A DNA stretch of 64,000 bases, taken from assembly GCF_000695795.1 (NCBI RefSeq), contig NZ_JNCA01000026.1, positions 1 to 64,000 of the forward strand, read 5' to 3'. How positions within the stretch are numbered: the stretch's first letter is position 1; each line of letters starts with the position of its first letter. Source of the DNA: Flavobacterium seoulense (GTDB taxonomy: Bacteria; Bacteroidota; Bacteroidia; Flavobacteriales; Flavobacteriaceae). The notes under the pieces were generated by a model. The model ran no database searches. It was not told the origin of the DNA and saw only the letters and a list, made by a program, of their open reading frames with translations. Made by a program: the position numbers and the translations under genes. This document shows, one piece after another, positions 17,247 to 25,656 of the stretch.

Positions 17247-18717
17247 TTTTTTCTAAGTTTGGATTAACATTAAGATTGGCGCGAGGTATTGGCAATACAA
17301 ATTTTAAAGACGGATATGTCATGTTGCAGCTAAGGGAAATACAGCCATCATTTCGAGAAACACTTTTATGATTTCTGGCTATATCAAAGAATAAATGTCC
17401 TTCAAAACACAATTCTTTTCTTCGCTCTAAAAACACTACTTCGGCAAGATTATTTGTATCGTTTAATAATGTGGCATTAGCTCTCGCTCTAATAGTGTTA
17501 ATGTCTGATTTTGCCTGCTCTAAATTAGGGTTGTCTAATCCTAAGGCTGCTTCGGCACGAATTAAATACTGCTCACTTAATCTAAAAGCAACATATCCTG
17601 GATTTCCTTGAAATTTTTTAGTGAAATAATAATTTCGGGGATCTTTTTTCGAATCGATTAAAGTGGAAATCGATTGTGTTAAAAACAACTGTTTTCTAAT
17701 ATCGTTCGTTTCATATAGATCCAATAAATCTTGTGAGGCTACATATCTTCCATAAACAGTTGAAGAAGTATAACCAAAAAAAGTTGATAAAGATCCTCCA
17801 ACTGTTCCATCATTACCTTTAGGAATACTAAATTCTAACAGAATTTCGGAAATAGGAAGGTCTGGTTTTTCCCATTCTGAAATATAATTAGCCGAATTTA
17901 CTAAGCTCACTCCCGAATTTGTAATTACATCATTGGCAGTTTCATAGGCATTTTTATAATCTTTTTTAGATAAATAGACTCTTGCCAGTAAAGCTTTTGT
18001 ATTGGTTTTGTTAAAAAAAGAATAAACAGGACCACTTAAAACTAAATTATCTGAATATAAACTTAAAGCATCAGTTATGTCTTTTATAATTAAGGAATAA
18101 GTATTTGCAGCTGTTTCGCGGGCAGGATATTGAATTCCTTTAGTGATTGATTGTGTGTTGTAAACAATTCCCTTATGAGAAGCATCAGAGGTATAGCCAT
18201 AATTCTGGCTATATACTTCGCTCAATAAAAAATGTGTATAAGCTCTAATGCTTAAAGCTTCGGCTTTAAGTTGATTTTTTTCTTCTTGGGTTGCATCAGT
18301 TAAGGCATCAGTAAACTCTAAAATTAAATTGGCTTGATTGATGATGTCATAACTTTCACTGTAAAAAATAGCATAATTTGAAGCATCTGATTGATCATCA
18401 AAAGAATAAACATTTGCTATATTGGTAGGAATATTAATTTGTCCTAAAGAACTTGAAGTTGTTGAAGGTGTAAATTTTATATTACCACCTTGTAAATCAG
18501 CATAAACTGCAAAACGTTCTCCTCTTACATTAACTTCTACATCAGAATATAAACCATTTAAAGCAGTCATTACACCTTGTTTGGTTCCCAGCTGTTCCGT
18601 AATTGATACTTGTGTTCCCGGCTCTTGTTCCAGGAAATCACTACAAGATTGCAATAATCCAATCAAAATAAATAAGACGGAAAATGAAATTAGGGTTTTA
18701 TTATTGAAATTTTTCAT
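17233..18717 (-). CDS. SusD/RagB-type outer-membrane lipoprotein
   Basis: The 494-residue protein begins with a lipoprotein signal (LFILIGLLQSCSDFLEQEPG, Cys about 25). It carries the N-terminal SusD TPR region (LKAEALSIRAYTHFLLSEVYSQNYG) and the C-terminal RagB/SusD region (YLIRAEAALGLDN, INTIRARANA, VVFLERRKELCFEGHLFFDIAR). SusD proteins form a lid on the SusC transporter and capture the ligand outside the cell. Only 3 bp separate it from susC. Ligand unknown. Confidence 0.92.
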   Translation of the reverse strand: MKNFNNKTLISFSVLFILIGLLQSCSDFLEQEPGTQVSITEQLGTKQGVMTALNGLYSDVEVNVRGERFAVYADLQGGNIKFTPSTTSSSLGQINIPTNIANVYSFDDQSDASNYAIFYSESYDIINQANLILEFTDALTDATQEEKNQLKAEALSIRAYTHFLLSEVYSQNYGYTSDASHKGIVYNTQSITKGIQYPARETAANTYSLIIKDITDALSLYSDNLVLSGPVYSFFNKTNTKALLARVYLSKKDYKNAYETANDVITNSGVSLVNSANYISEWEKPDLPISEILLEFSIPKGNDGTVGGSLSTFFGYTSSTVYGRYVASQDLLDLYETNDIRKQLFLTQSISTLIDSKKDPRNYYFTKKFQGNPGYVAFRLSEQYLIRAEAALGLDNPNLEQAKSDINTIRARANATLLNDTNNLAEVVFLERRKELCFEGHLFFDIARNHKSVSRNDGCISLSCNMTYPSLKFVLPIPRANLNVNPNLEKNESY

Positions 18718-18720
18718 CTT

Positions 18721-21700
18721 TTAAAAACGGGTATTAATTCCGCATGAAATAGTTCTAGCCTGCGGATAGTTGAAACTAAATTCTCGTATGCCATTCATTC
18801 CTGATGGGCTTTTTTCTCTGTACCAATACAATAGATTCGATACATCGGCAAAAATGGTGACTGTATCAAAAAATGTTTTCTTTATAGGAAGATTATAACT
18901 TAAATTAACATTGCTGATTTTTATATAAGTAGCATCATAAACATATTTACTCATATTAGCTAAGAGCGTATTATTAGAAGGAGCTGGCTGAGATACCATG
19001 TCTCCTGGATTTCTCCAATAATCAAAAGCATTAACCGACATATTTCTGTTTGATGTATTTCTAGATTTAGAAATTATTTCATCTGAGATTAATCGGTCTC
19101 CACCCCATTGAAAAGCACCGGTAATCGATAAGCTAATACTATTATTAAATGAAAAACGATTACTAAAACCTCCATTTGCTTTTGGTTGTGTATTGCCAAT
19201 TGGTACCCAGTCAGCTTTGGTAAATAGTTCGTTGTAAGTTGCTGCATCATAAACCTGACCGTCTTTTCTAATTAAATCACGTCCTGTTGCCGGATCTACA
19301 CCTACCCAGTTTACTCCCCAAATAGTGGTAGTGCTGAAGCCTATTTTTTGAGCCAGAGCTAAATTTGCTTCAGAATAATCGCTTCCTAAGCCTACTAAAT
19401 CAGTTACTTTATTATCTACAGTAGCAATGTTAAAAGAAGAAGTCCATTTGAATTTTCCTTTTTGAAACCATTTAATTCTGGTTGAAAATTCAAATCCTTT
19501 ATTGTACATACTCGATGCATTTAACTGAACGGAACTATATCCGTTTTCTGTTGGAATATCACGAGAAGCAATCAAATCAGACAAACTATCATAGTAATAT
19601 TCTAACGAAAGTTCTACAGTATTAAAAACATTAAAATCTAATCCGGTATTGAACTTTAGATTTTTTTCCCAACTTAAATTTCCGTTTGGAGCTACGCTTG
19701 GTCTTGCGTCTAAGTAGCCATTATATCCATTTTGAGAGATAGTATATAATCCTTTAGATCGATAAGAACCAATTCTGGAATTACCCGTTGATCCATAACT
19801 AATTTTAAACTTTAAGAAATCTACCCAGGAACTTGTATTAAGAAAATCTTCGTTACTAAGTATCCATGCTAAACCAACTCCACTATTTAAAGCTACATTA
19901 GAATCTGTTCCAAAAACAGAACTTTCATCGCGTCTAATATTAGCCAGGGCGTAATATCTTTTTTTATAATTGTAGTTTACCTGAGCAAATGCAGAAACTC
20001 TGGAAGCATTGCTTATTTCAGCTCCTCTTACTTGTCTTCCTAAAGTTTCATCTATATTAGGAGTTTCCGGATTATCATCTTGTAATGATTCCTCAACATT
20101 ATGAATCACATTTGGGTTTACAAAACCTGATGCCGATGCATAATTAAATTTGCCTTTTTCTTCAGAAAGTTCAAATCCTAAAACTCCATCAATTTTATTA
20201 TTCTTATTAATTTCTTTGTCAAATAAAACTTGTCCTTGCCAGTTCCATCTGGTTGAGTTCCTGTTATTAAAAAGCCTTCTTCCTGAGTTTGGATAAGTAA
20301 CTCCGTCTAATACAAATGTTCCGTTGTTTTGTCCACTTTCATTTTCACCCGAAAACCAACGATCCTGTTCTTTATCTACATAATCTAAACCAAATAAGGT
20401 TGAAAATTTAATGTTCTTATTTAGTTCATAGCCTAAATTAAAACTTCCTAAAATGCTCGATGTAGTAGTTCTGTTTCTATTTTGTTCAATGGCAGCTAAT
20501 GGGTTTCCTCCTGTGTTACCACCAGAGACTCCTACATTAGAATAACTTCCATCTTCGTTATAAGGAGAAATAGTTGGTATATAAACAAAATCATAAAACG
20601 TATTTGGGGCATCTTTTTTAATGAAACTTGGGTTTAGAGATAAATTTACATTCCACTTCGAATGGTTGTATCCTAAATTAATCCCTGCATTAAGCTGTTT
20701 TGTTGTATTACCCACTTGAGGTTCATCAATATTTAAATAACCTAAATTAGTACGATAAGAAAATTTTGAACCTGCTCCTGAAACACTAAAATTATATTTA
20801 TTATAAATTCCCGTTTTGTTTAATAAGTCAAACCAATTAGTATTTACTCCATTATAAGGAAGTAATGCTGTACCCGGAGAAGTATTTTTTAAATAATCAT
20901 TTCTAAGTTCAGTATATTGTTCTCCGCTTAAATATTTAATTTGATTAACAGCTGAAGAAATTCCCAATTGATTAGAAAATGTAAATTTGGTTTTTCCTTG
21001 TTTTCCTTTTTTAGTTGTAATTAAAATAACACCATTAGCTCCATCCGCTCCATAAATACCTACTGCCGCAGCATCTTTAAGAACAGTGAAGTCTTCAATA
21101 TTATCAGTAGAAATCATAGCCAGAGGATTCGATAATCCTTCTGCCAGTCGCCCGCCATCAAAATAGGGATGATCAATTCCTGATTGTTCACTCATAATTA
21201 CACCATCAATAATAATCAATGGTTGGGTAGATGTTCCTAAAATAGAATTGGTTAGTGATTTTAAAGTTCCCTGTCCACGAATGTTAATTTTTACAGGCCC
21301 ACCAACTCCGGAAGTGTTTTCGATTAAAACACCTGCAATTTGTCCTTCAAGCATTTTGTCAATACTTTCAGATGCTTGTTGAACCGGAATATCTTTAGCA
21401 TTTATAGTAGAAATACTTCCTACGATTTCTTCTTTTAATTTTTTAGTTCCATAAGAAGAAGTAATTACCACCTGATCTAATTCGTCTATAGCTTCTTCAA
21501 GATAAAATACAAATTCGGTTTTGTTTTCTACTTTTTGAGTCTGCGTTTGCATTCCCAGATATTCTACTTCCAGTTCAATAGAATTGCTGTTGTTTCCTTC
21601 TAAATCATATATAAATTTTCCATTAGCATCAGTAATGGCTCCCATTCGCGTACCTTTTATACGAACGGTTGCTGCAGCAAGAGGCAGTTTGCTTTTCGCA

Positions 21701-22083
21701 CTAAATACAGTTCCTCTTAGATATCTTTCTTTATTTTGAGACTGTGATTTTACGGTTTCAGCTGAAGTTGTATTGGTTAATAAAACCTGCTTTTTTTGAA
21801 TGTAAAACGAAATGTTTTTTCCCTTTAACAACTGCGTTAATACAGTTTCTAATGTGGCGTTGGAAACATTAACATCTGCTAATTGATCAGCATCAATTTT
21901 TCGAGCATTATAAATGATTCTAAAATCAGTTTGCTCTTCAATCGATTTGATAATTAGACTTATAGGTTTGTTTTTTACATGTAATGTAATGTTTTTAGTT
22001 TGCGAAAATCCTTTAAAATTAGATATAAGCAGGGCTAAGAAAAACAATGTTTTCCTCAAATGAAAAGGTATAAAAGAAGTCAT
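18721..22083 (-). CDS. SusC/RagA TonB-dependent transporter with STN signalling domain
   Basis: The 1120-residue outer-membrane protein has, in order, a signal peptide and an STN/secretin-type domain (about residues 45-95, FRIIYNARKIDADQLADVNV). A carboxypeptidase-like beta-sandwich follows (about 125-210), then a plug (IDKMLEGQIAGV, GPVKINIRGQGTL, FTVLKDAAAVGIYGADGANG) and a 22-strand-type barrel ending in GINTRF. The STN domain is the piece that contacts a FecR anti-sigma factor in transducing TonB receptors. The adjacent FecR and ECF sigma genes therefore make a complete trans-envelope signalling set. FecR lies 13 bp upstream. Confidence 0.94.
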   Translation of the reverse strand: MTSFIPFHLRKTLFFLALLISNFKGFSQTKNITLHVKNKPISLIIKSIEEQTDFRIIYNARKIDADQLADVNVSNATLETVLTQLLKGKNISFYIQKKQVLLTNTTSAETVKSQSQNKERYLRGTVFSAKSKLPLAAATVRIKGTRMGAITDANGKFIYDLEGNNSNSIELEVEYLGMQTQTQKVENKTEFVFYLEEAIDELDQVVITSSYGTKKLKEEIVGSISTINAKDIPVQQASESIDKMLEGQIAGVLIENTSGVGGPVKINIRGQGTLKSLTNSILGTSTQPLIIIDGVIMSEQSGIDHPYFDGGRLAEGLSNPLAMISTDNIEDFTVLKDAAAVGIYGADGANGVILITTKKGKQGKTKFTFSNQLGISSAVNQIKYLSGEQYTELRNDYLKNTSPGTALLPYNGVNTNWFDLLNKTGIYNKYNFSVSGAGSKFSYRTNLGYLNIDEPQVGNTTKQLNAGINLGYNHSKWNVNLSLNPSFIKKDAPNTFYDFVYIPTISPYNEDGSYSNVGVSGGNTGGNPLAAIEQNRNRTTTSSILGSFNLGYELNKNIKFSTLFGLDYVDKEQDRWFSGENESGQNNGTFVLDGVTYPNSGRRLFNNRNSTRWNWQGQVLFDKEINKNNKIDGVLGFELSEEKGKFNYASASGFVNPNVIHNVEESLQDDNPETPNIDETLGRQVRGAEISNASRVSAFAQVNYNYKKRYYALANIRRDESSVFGTDSNVALNSGVGLAWILSNEDFLNTSSWVDFLKFKISYGSTGNSRIGSYRSKGLYTISQNGYNGYLDARPSVAPNGNLSWEKNLKFNTGLDFNVFNTVELSLEYYYDSLSDLIASRDIPTENGYSSVQLNASSMYNKGFEFSTRIKWFQKGKFKWTSSFNIATVDNKVTDLVGLGSDYSEANLALAQKIGFSTTTIWGVNWVGVDPATGRDLIRKDGQVYDAATYNELFTKADWVPIGNTQPKANGGFSNRFSFNNSISLSITGAFQWGGDRLISDEIISKSRNTSNRNMSVNAFDYWRNPGDMVSQPAPSNNTLLANMSKYVYDATYIKISNVNLSYNLPIKKTFFDTVTIFADVSNLLYWYREKSPSGMNGIREFSFNYPQARTISCGINTRF

Positions 22084-22096
22084 ATTTTAACTAGGG

Positions 22097-23200
22097 TTAT
22101 GGAAGATTTGTAATTCTGATAGTGTTTTTATTAATAGAATAATTAAAGGGTGTGTCACGTTTTAGAAGTTCTAAAATGTTTTCGACACTTGATTCGCTAA
22201 TTTTAATAGTACCAGTGAAATTCTGTCTGGCCAAATCAGAATTTTCATTGATAATTTCAACGTCGTAGGTACGTTGGATTATTTTAGCAATTGTAGAAAA
22301 TGGGGTATCTTTAAAAGCAAGTTCTCCTTGTATCCAGGCGGTATAAAAACCTGTATCGATTACTTTTGTTGTAATTGTTTTCGAATTGTTGTGCCAAGTC
22401 GCCATTTGGTCTGGCTTTAATATGATGGCATTCGATTCATTTTTAGTTTCAAACATTTGAATGCTTCCTTCAACAAGCGTACTATTTACAGTTGGATTTT
22501 CAGGATAAGCACTTACATTGAATTTTGTTCCCAGAACTTTAATGTCAACCTGATTAGCGTTTACAATAAAAGGATGTTCTTTGTCTTTAGCAACTTCAAA
22601 AAAAGCTTCTCCGGTTAAGTAAACAGTTCTTTTTCCTTTGATTCCAAATTGCTCCGGATAGCGTAATGTACTTCCCGAGTTGATATTTACAATAGTTCCG
22701 TCAGAAAGTGTCAGTTTGAATCTTTTTCCGTAAGGCACTTTAAGCGTGTTGTAAACTATTTTATCATCATTTACTTTACCGAAATAAATAATTTGATTAG
22801 GGAATTTTTTTGCTACTAAATCACCATTAGCATTCAATAATTGTGTTTCGTTGTTCTCAACAAAATATTCTGATTGTCCATTGCCTAATTCTAAGACGAT
22901 TTCTTTTGACAGTTTTGTTTTTTCATTGAAATCGAAAGCTAGTTTGGCTAATCCTGCAAAAACTAAAAATACAGCGGCATATTTAAAACAAGAAATAAAG
23001 TTTCTTTTTCGCTGGATCTTAATTACAGGAGCAGCATCGCTTGTAGTTGTTTTTGAAAGCGAAGCTAGTGCCCAGGTTTTTTTAGCATTTATAAAATACT
23101 TTTTATTCTCTTCTGAGGCTTCAATCCATTCAAAAAGTCTTTGCACTTCTTGTTCTGTAGCTTCGTTAGACAGGTATTTATAAATTAAATCAGATATCAT
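22097..23200 (-). CDS. FecR-type anti-sigma factor
   Basis: The 367-residue inner-membrane protein has a cytoplasmic sigma-binding N-terminus (YLSNEATEQEVQRLFEWIEASEENKKYF). One transmembrane segment follows near residues 72-90 (YAAVFLVFAGLAKLAF), then a periplasmic FecR domain (about 155-250, KRFKLTLSDGTIVNINSGSTLRYP). The C-terminal DUF4974 region (about 290-367) has the motif AIFQRTYDVEI-like (AKIIQRTYDVEIINE). It holds the sigma factor until the SusC STN domain signals. It lies between sigma and susC, 68 bp after the sigma gene. Confidence 0.93.
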   Translation of the reverse strand: MISDLIYKYLSNEATEQEVQRLFEWIEASEENKKYFINAKKTWALASLSKTTTSDAAPVIKIQRKRNFISCFKYAAVFLVFAGLAKLAFDFNEKTKLSKEIVLELGNGQSEYFVENNETQLLNANGDLVAKKFPNQIIYFGKVNDDKIVYNTLKVPYGKRFKLTLSDGTIVNINSGSTLRYPEQFGIKGKRTVYLTGEAFFEVAKDKEHPFIVNANQVDIKVLGTKFNVSAYPENPTVNSTLVEGSIQMFETKNESNAIILKPDQMATWHNNSKTITTKVIDTGFYTAWIQGELAFKDTPFSTIAKIIQRTYDVEIINENSDLARQNFTGTIKISESSVENILELLKRDTPFNYSINKNTIRITNLP

Positions 23201-23268
23201 ATTTTGAGTTTTTTATAAGGGCTCTTTAGTAAGTACACCTGAACCCTAAAAAACCCTATGTTCTATTT

Positions 23269-23868
23269 TTAATTATTATAAATAAAAAGTAAAATTAGAG
23301 TCAGATAGTCCGATAAACTATTTCTTAAAAGCTTCAAAGCCTTTGTCATATGGGCTTCTACAGCTTTTAGAGTAACTTGCATTTCTTCGGCTATTTCTAC
23401 ATTTTTTTTCTGTTCGAAACGTTTTTTTATAAAAACTTCTCGTGTTTTAGGCGGAAGATTACTTATCGAACCGTTAATTAAATGCTCTAATTCGGAAATT
23501 TCTAAAGTATCAAATGAAATCGAATTCAGGATTTCTGTATCTAATTCTTTTTCTTTTTGATTAAGAATATCATCTTTAAAACGATCTTTAACTTTATTAT
23601 GCCTGATGATATTTAGGCATTTAGATTTGGTATAAGTATATAAAAAAGAAGTAATTCCGTTAATGGATTCAATGGTATCTCTGTTTTCCCATAGGTGCAA
23701 AAAAGCTTCCTGAGTTACATTTTCGGCTTCTTCCTTGTCATAAATAAATGAAATACTAAAAGCCTGAATTTTTTTAAAATAACAATCATAAAAATAGGCA
23801 AACGCTCCCTGATCTCCTTTTTTGAAAGATTCAAAGTGTATTGATTCAAGGTCGTTTTTTATTATCAT
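23269..23868 (-). CDS. ECF-type RNA polymerase sigma factor (Bacteroidota FecI-like)
   Basis: The 199-residue protein has sigma-70 region 2 (about 15-85, GDQGAFAYFYDCYF, AENVTQEAFLHLWENRD) and region 4 (about 125-185, LPPKTREVFIKKRFEQKKNVEIAEEMQVTLKAVEAH split over two helices). No anti-sigma or regulatory domain is fused. It heads the surface-signalling operon and is expected to activate susC onwards when released by FecR. It starts at ATG 23868 with the promoter element TATATTTG at 23914-23921. Confidence 0.93.
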   Translation of the reverse strand: MIIKNDLESIHFESFKKGDQGAFAYFYDCYFKKIQAFSISFIYDKEEAENVTQEAFLHLWENRDTIESINGITSFLYTYTKSKCLNIIRHNKVKDRFKDDILNQKEKELDTEILNSISFDTLEISELEHLINGSISNLPPKTREVFIKKRFEQKKNVEIAEEMQVTLKAVEAHMTKALKLLRNSLSDYLTLILLFIYNN

Positions 23869-23913
23869 TGAAGTAAAATACTTTGGATAGAGATAAGCTA
23901 TTTAAAAGTGCTG

Positions 23914-23921
23914 CAAATATA
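23914..23921 (-). promoter_or_regulatory. -7 element of the ECF sigma gene
   Basis: TATATTTG on the minus strand fits TAnnTTTG, 46 bp before the start codon. No -33 TTG is seen. Confidence 0.5.
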
Positions 23922-23994
23922 AATGTTATTTAAATTAGTTCTAAATTATTGATTGTTTTTTACATTCTAAAAAGCAATCATAAGCTTTTAGTAG

Positions 23995-24002
23995 TATTTT
24001 TG
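23995..24002 (+). promoter_or_regulatory. -7 element of the YjbR-like gene
   Basis: TATTTTTG on the plus strand, 64 bp before the ATG. No -33 TTG at the usual distance. Confidence 0.35.
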
Positions 24003-24066
24003 TTATTATCATTATATGTTTAAAAATTAATTTTAGGTACATTCGATAATCTGTAAAAGCGAAAAT

Positions 24067-24435
24067 ATGAATTTAGAAACTTTTTATGAATATTGTCTTT
24101 CGAAAAAAGGAGTGACTGAACATTTCCCTTTTGATCAGGATACTTTAGTTTTTAAAGTTGGAGCTAAGATGTTTGCTTTGTCATCACTAAAGCAATGGGA
24201 ACTGGGAAATCCGTCAGTGAATTTAAAATGTAATCCTGATTTAGCTAAAGAATGGAGGGCTGAATTTGAAGCGATACAGCCAAGTTTTCATATGAATAAA
24301 AATCATTGGAATACTGTTACAATAAATAATAGTATTTCAGATTCATTTTTGAAGCAAATGATCGACCTCTCTTATGATTTGGTTTTTAATAGTTTGACTA
24401 AAAAAAACCAGCAAGAGATTTTAAATTTAGATTGA
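24067..24435 (+). CDS. MmcQ/YjbR family protein
   Basis: The 122-residue protein shows the YjbR/MmcQ fold signature: FYEYCLSKKGVTEHFPFDQDTLVFKVG split at the N-terminus, then KMFAL, LKCNPDLAKEWR and HMNKNHWNTV. These are small double-wing DNA-binding-like (CyaY-like fold) proteins of unknown biochemical role. It is divergent from the sigma factor gene and separate from the LacI operon that follows, with a 112-bp gap. Not obviously connected to either neighbour. Confidence 0.88.
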   Translation: MNLETFYEYCLSKKGVTEHFPFDQDTLVFKVGAKMFALSSLKQWELGNPSVNLKCNPDLAKEWRAEFEAIQPSFHMNKNHWNTVTINNSISDSFLKQMIDLSYDLVFNSLTKKNQQEILNLD

Positions 24436-24490
24436 TTTTATTCTTTTTAAGTTAATTTTTGTAATACTCTAAAATAAAAGTTAATAAAGT

Positions 24491-24521
24491 TTGTAAGTTA
24501 AAATTTAATTCATCATATTTG
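24491..24521 (+). promoter_or_regulatory. Promoter of the LacI-type regulator gene
   Basis: TTG at 24491-24493 is followed after 20 bp by CATATTTG (24514-24521), one base off TAnnTTTG. The predicted start falls inside the operator at 24524-24539, so the regulator should repress its own gene. Confidence 0.55.
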
Positions 24522-24523
24522 TG

Positions 24524-24539
24524 ATGTAAACGTTTACAT
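24524..24539. promoter_or_regulatory. LacI-family operator 1 (perfect palindrome)
   Basis: ATGTAAACGTTTACAT is a perfect 16-bp palindrome with the central CG typical of LacI/PurR/CcpA-family sites. It sits on the predicted transcription start and 8 bp before the regulator's start codon. An identical site lies ahead of the catabolic genes. Confidence 0.88.
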
Positions 24540-24547
24540 TTATCATT

Positions 24548-25555
24548 TTGTCAAATCTAAAAGCAGTCGCTGAACATTCTAAGGTTTCTATAGCCACAGT
24601 ATCTAGGGTCATTAATAACGATCCTAAGGTAAGCAAAGAGACTATGCTTAAAGTTCAGGCTTCGATAACTGCTTTAGAATATAAACCCAATCGCGTTGCA
24701 CAACGTTTAAGAAGTACTAAAAGCAAAACAAAATTGCTGGGCTTAGTAATTCCTGATATTCAAAATCCATTTTTCGTTGATGTTGTTAGAGGTGTCGAAG
24801 ATTACGCTTATCAAAACAATTTTGCTGTTATGATTGGCAATTTTGGACAGGACGAGAAAAAAGAAAAATTATATCTTGACATTTTACAATCAGAGAATAT
24901 TGACGGATTAATTGTTGCTCCAATTCACGGAAGAGATAAAGGAGTTGAAAATCTGGTTAAAAAAAATATTGCAGTTGTTTGTATAGACAGGGGATTGACA
25001 GAAGTTGATGTTGATATTGTAAAGGTAGATAATGATGAAGGTGCTTTTAAAGCTATTGATCATCTTTTAAGTATTGGACATAGACGTATTGCGTTTATTT
25101 CGGGAAATTTTAAAATTCCAACTTATATTGATCGTTTGGCCGGTTATAAAAGAGCATTAAGTAAATACGGAGTTCCATTTGACGAGAGTCTAATTTTTGT
25201 AAGAAATACTGATTATAAAAGTGGATTTGAACTTGCTAATAGGATTCTGGATTTAGAAGAACGCCCATCGGCTATTTTTTCAGGAAATAATCTATTGACA
25301 TTAGGAGCTCTGGAAGCAATTCATGGCAGAAATATAAATATTCCGGAAGAAATTTCGATTGTAGGATTTGATGATATGCCATGGTCCATTTCGTTAAATC
25401 CGCCATTAACAGCCGTACGTCAGCCAGGTTTTGATATGGGACGAAAAGCAGCCGAAATGCTGTATGAGCGAATTTTAAATCCTAGTAATAAAAAAGAAAA
25501 AGTAATATTAGATACTGAGTTAATGCTCAGAAAATCAACTACTCCTATTGAGTAG
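24548..25555 (+). CDS. LacI-family transcriptional repressor of the sugar-acid operon
   Basis: The 335-residue protein has the LacI helix-turn-helix (AVAEHSKVSIATVSRVIN, residues of about 5-22) and hinge helix (NRVAQRLRSTK). The periplasmic-binding-like effector domain follows (LGLVIPDIQNPFFVDVVRG, VDNDEGAFKAIDHL, SIVGFDDMPWS). The start is TTG at 24548: the frame is closed by TAA at 24527 and no ATG or GTG lies before the HTH, so the rare TTG start is forced. Two identical operators, one at its own promoter and one before the dehydrogenase gene, point to autoregulation and control of the downstream operon. The effector is probably a sugar acid or its phosphate; that is inference. Confidence 0.92.
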   Translation: MSNLKAVAEHSKVSIATVSRVINNDPKVSKETMLKVQASITALEYKPNRVAQRLRSTKSKTKLLGLVIPDIQNPFFVDVVRGVEDYAYQNNFAVMIGNFGQDEKKEKLYLDILQSENIDGLIVAPIHGRDKGVENLVKKNIAVVCIDRGLTEVDVDIVKVDNDEGAFKAIDHLLSIGHRRIAFISGNFKIPTYIDRLAGYKRALSKYGVPFDESLIFVRNTDYKSGFELANRILDLEERPSAIFSGNNLLTLGALEAIHGRNINIPEEISIVGFDDMPWSISLNPPLTAVRQPGFDMGRKAAEMLYERILNPSNKKEKVILDTELMLRKSTTPIE

Positions 25556-25570
25556 TTTTTTTTAACCCAA

Positions 25571-25590
25571 AAATGTAAACGTTTACATTT
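25571..25590. promoter_or_regulatory. LacI-family operator 2 (perfect palindrome)
   Basis: The same 16-bp core ATGTAAACGTTTACAT (25573-25588), here flanked symmetrically to give 20 bp of perfect dyad. It lies just after the repressor gene and about 67 bp before the alcohol dehydrogenase gene. No canonical TAnnTTTG was found between it and the gene, so promoter placement is uncertain. Confidence 0.88.
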
Positions 25591-25656
25591 ATGGGTCAGA
25601 AGTAAAAAAAATGGTCATTTATTTGGTTTGTAGCGGTTTATGTAAAAAGGAAACGA

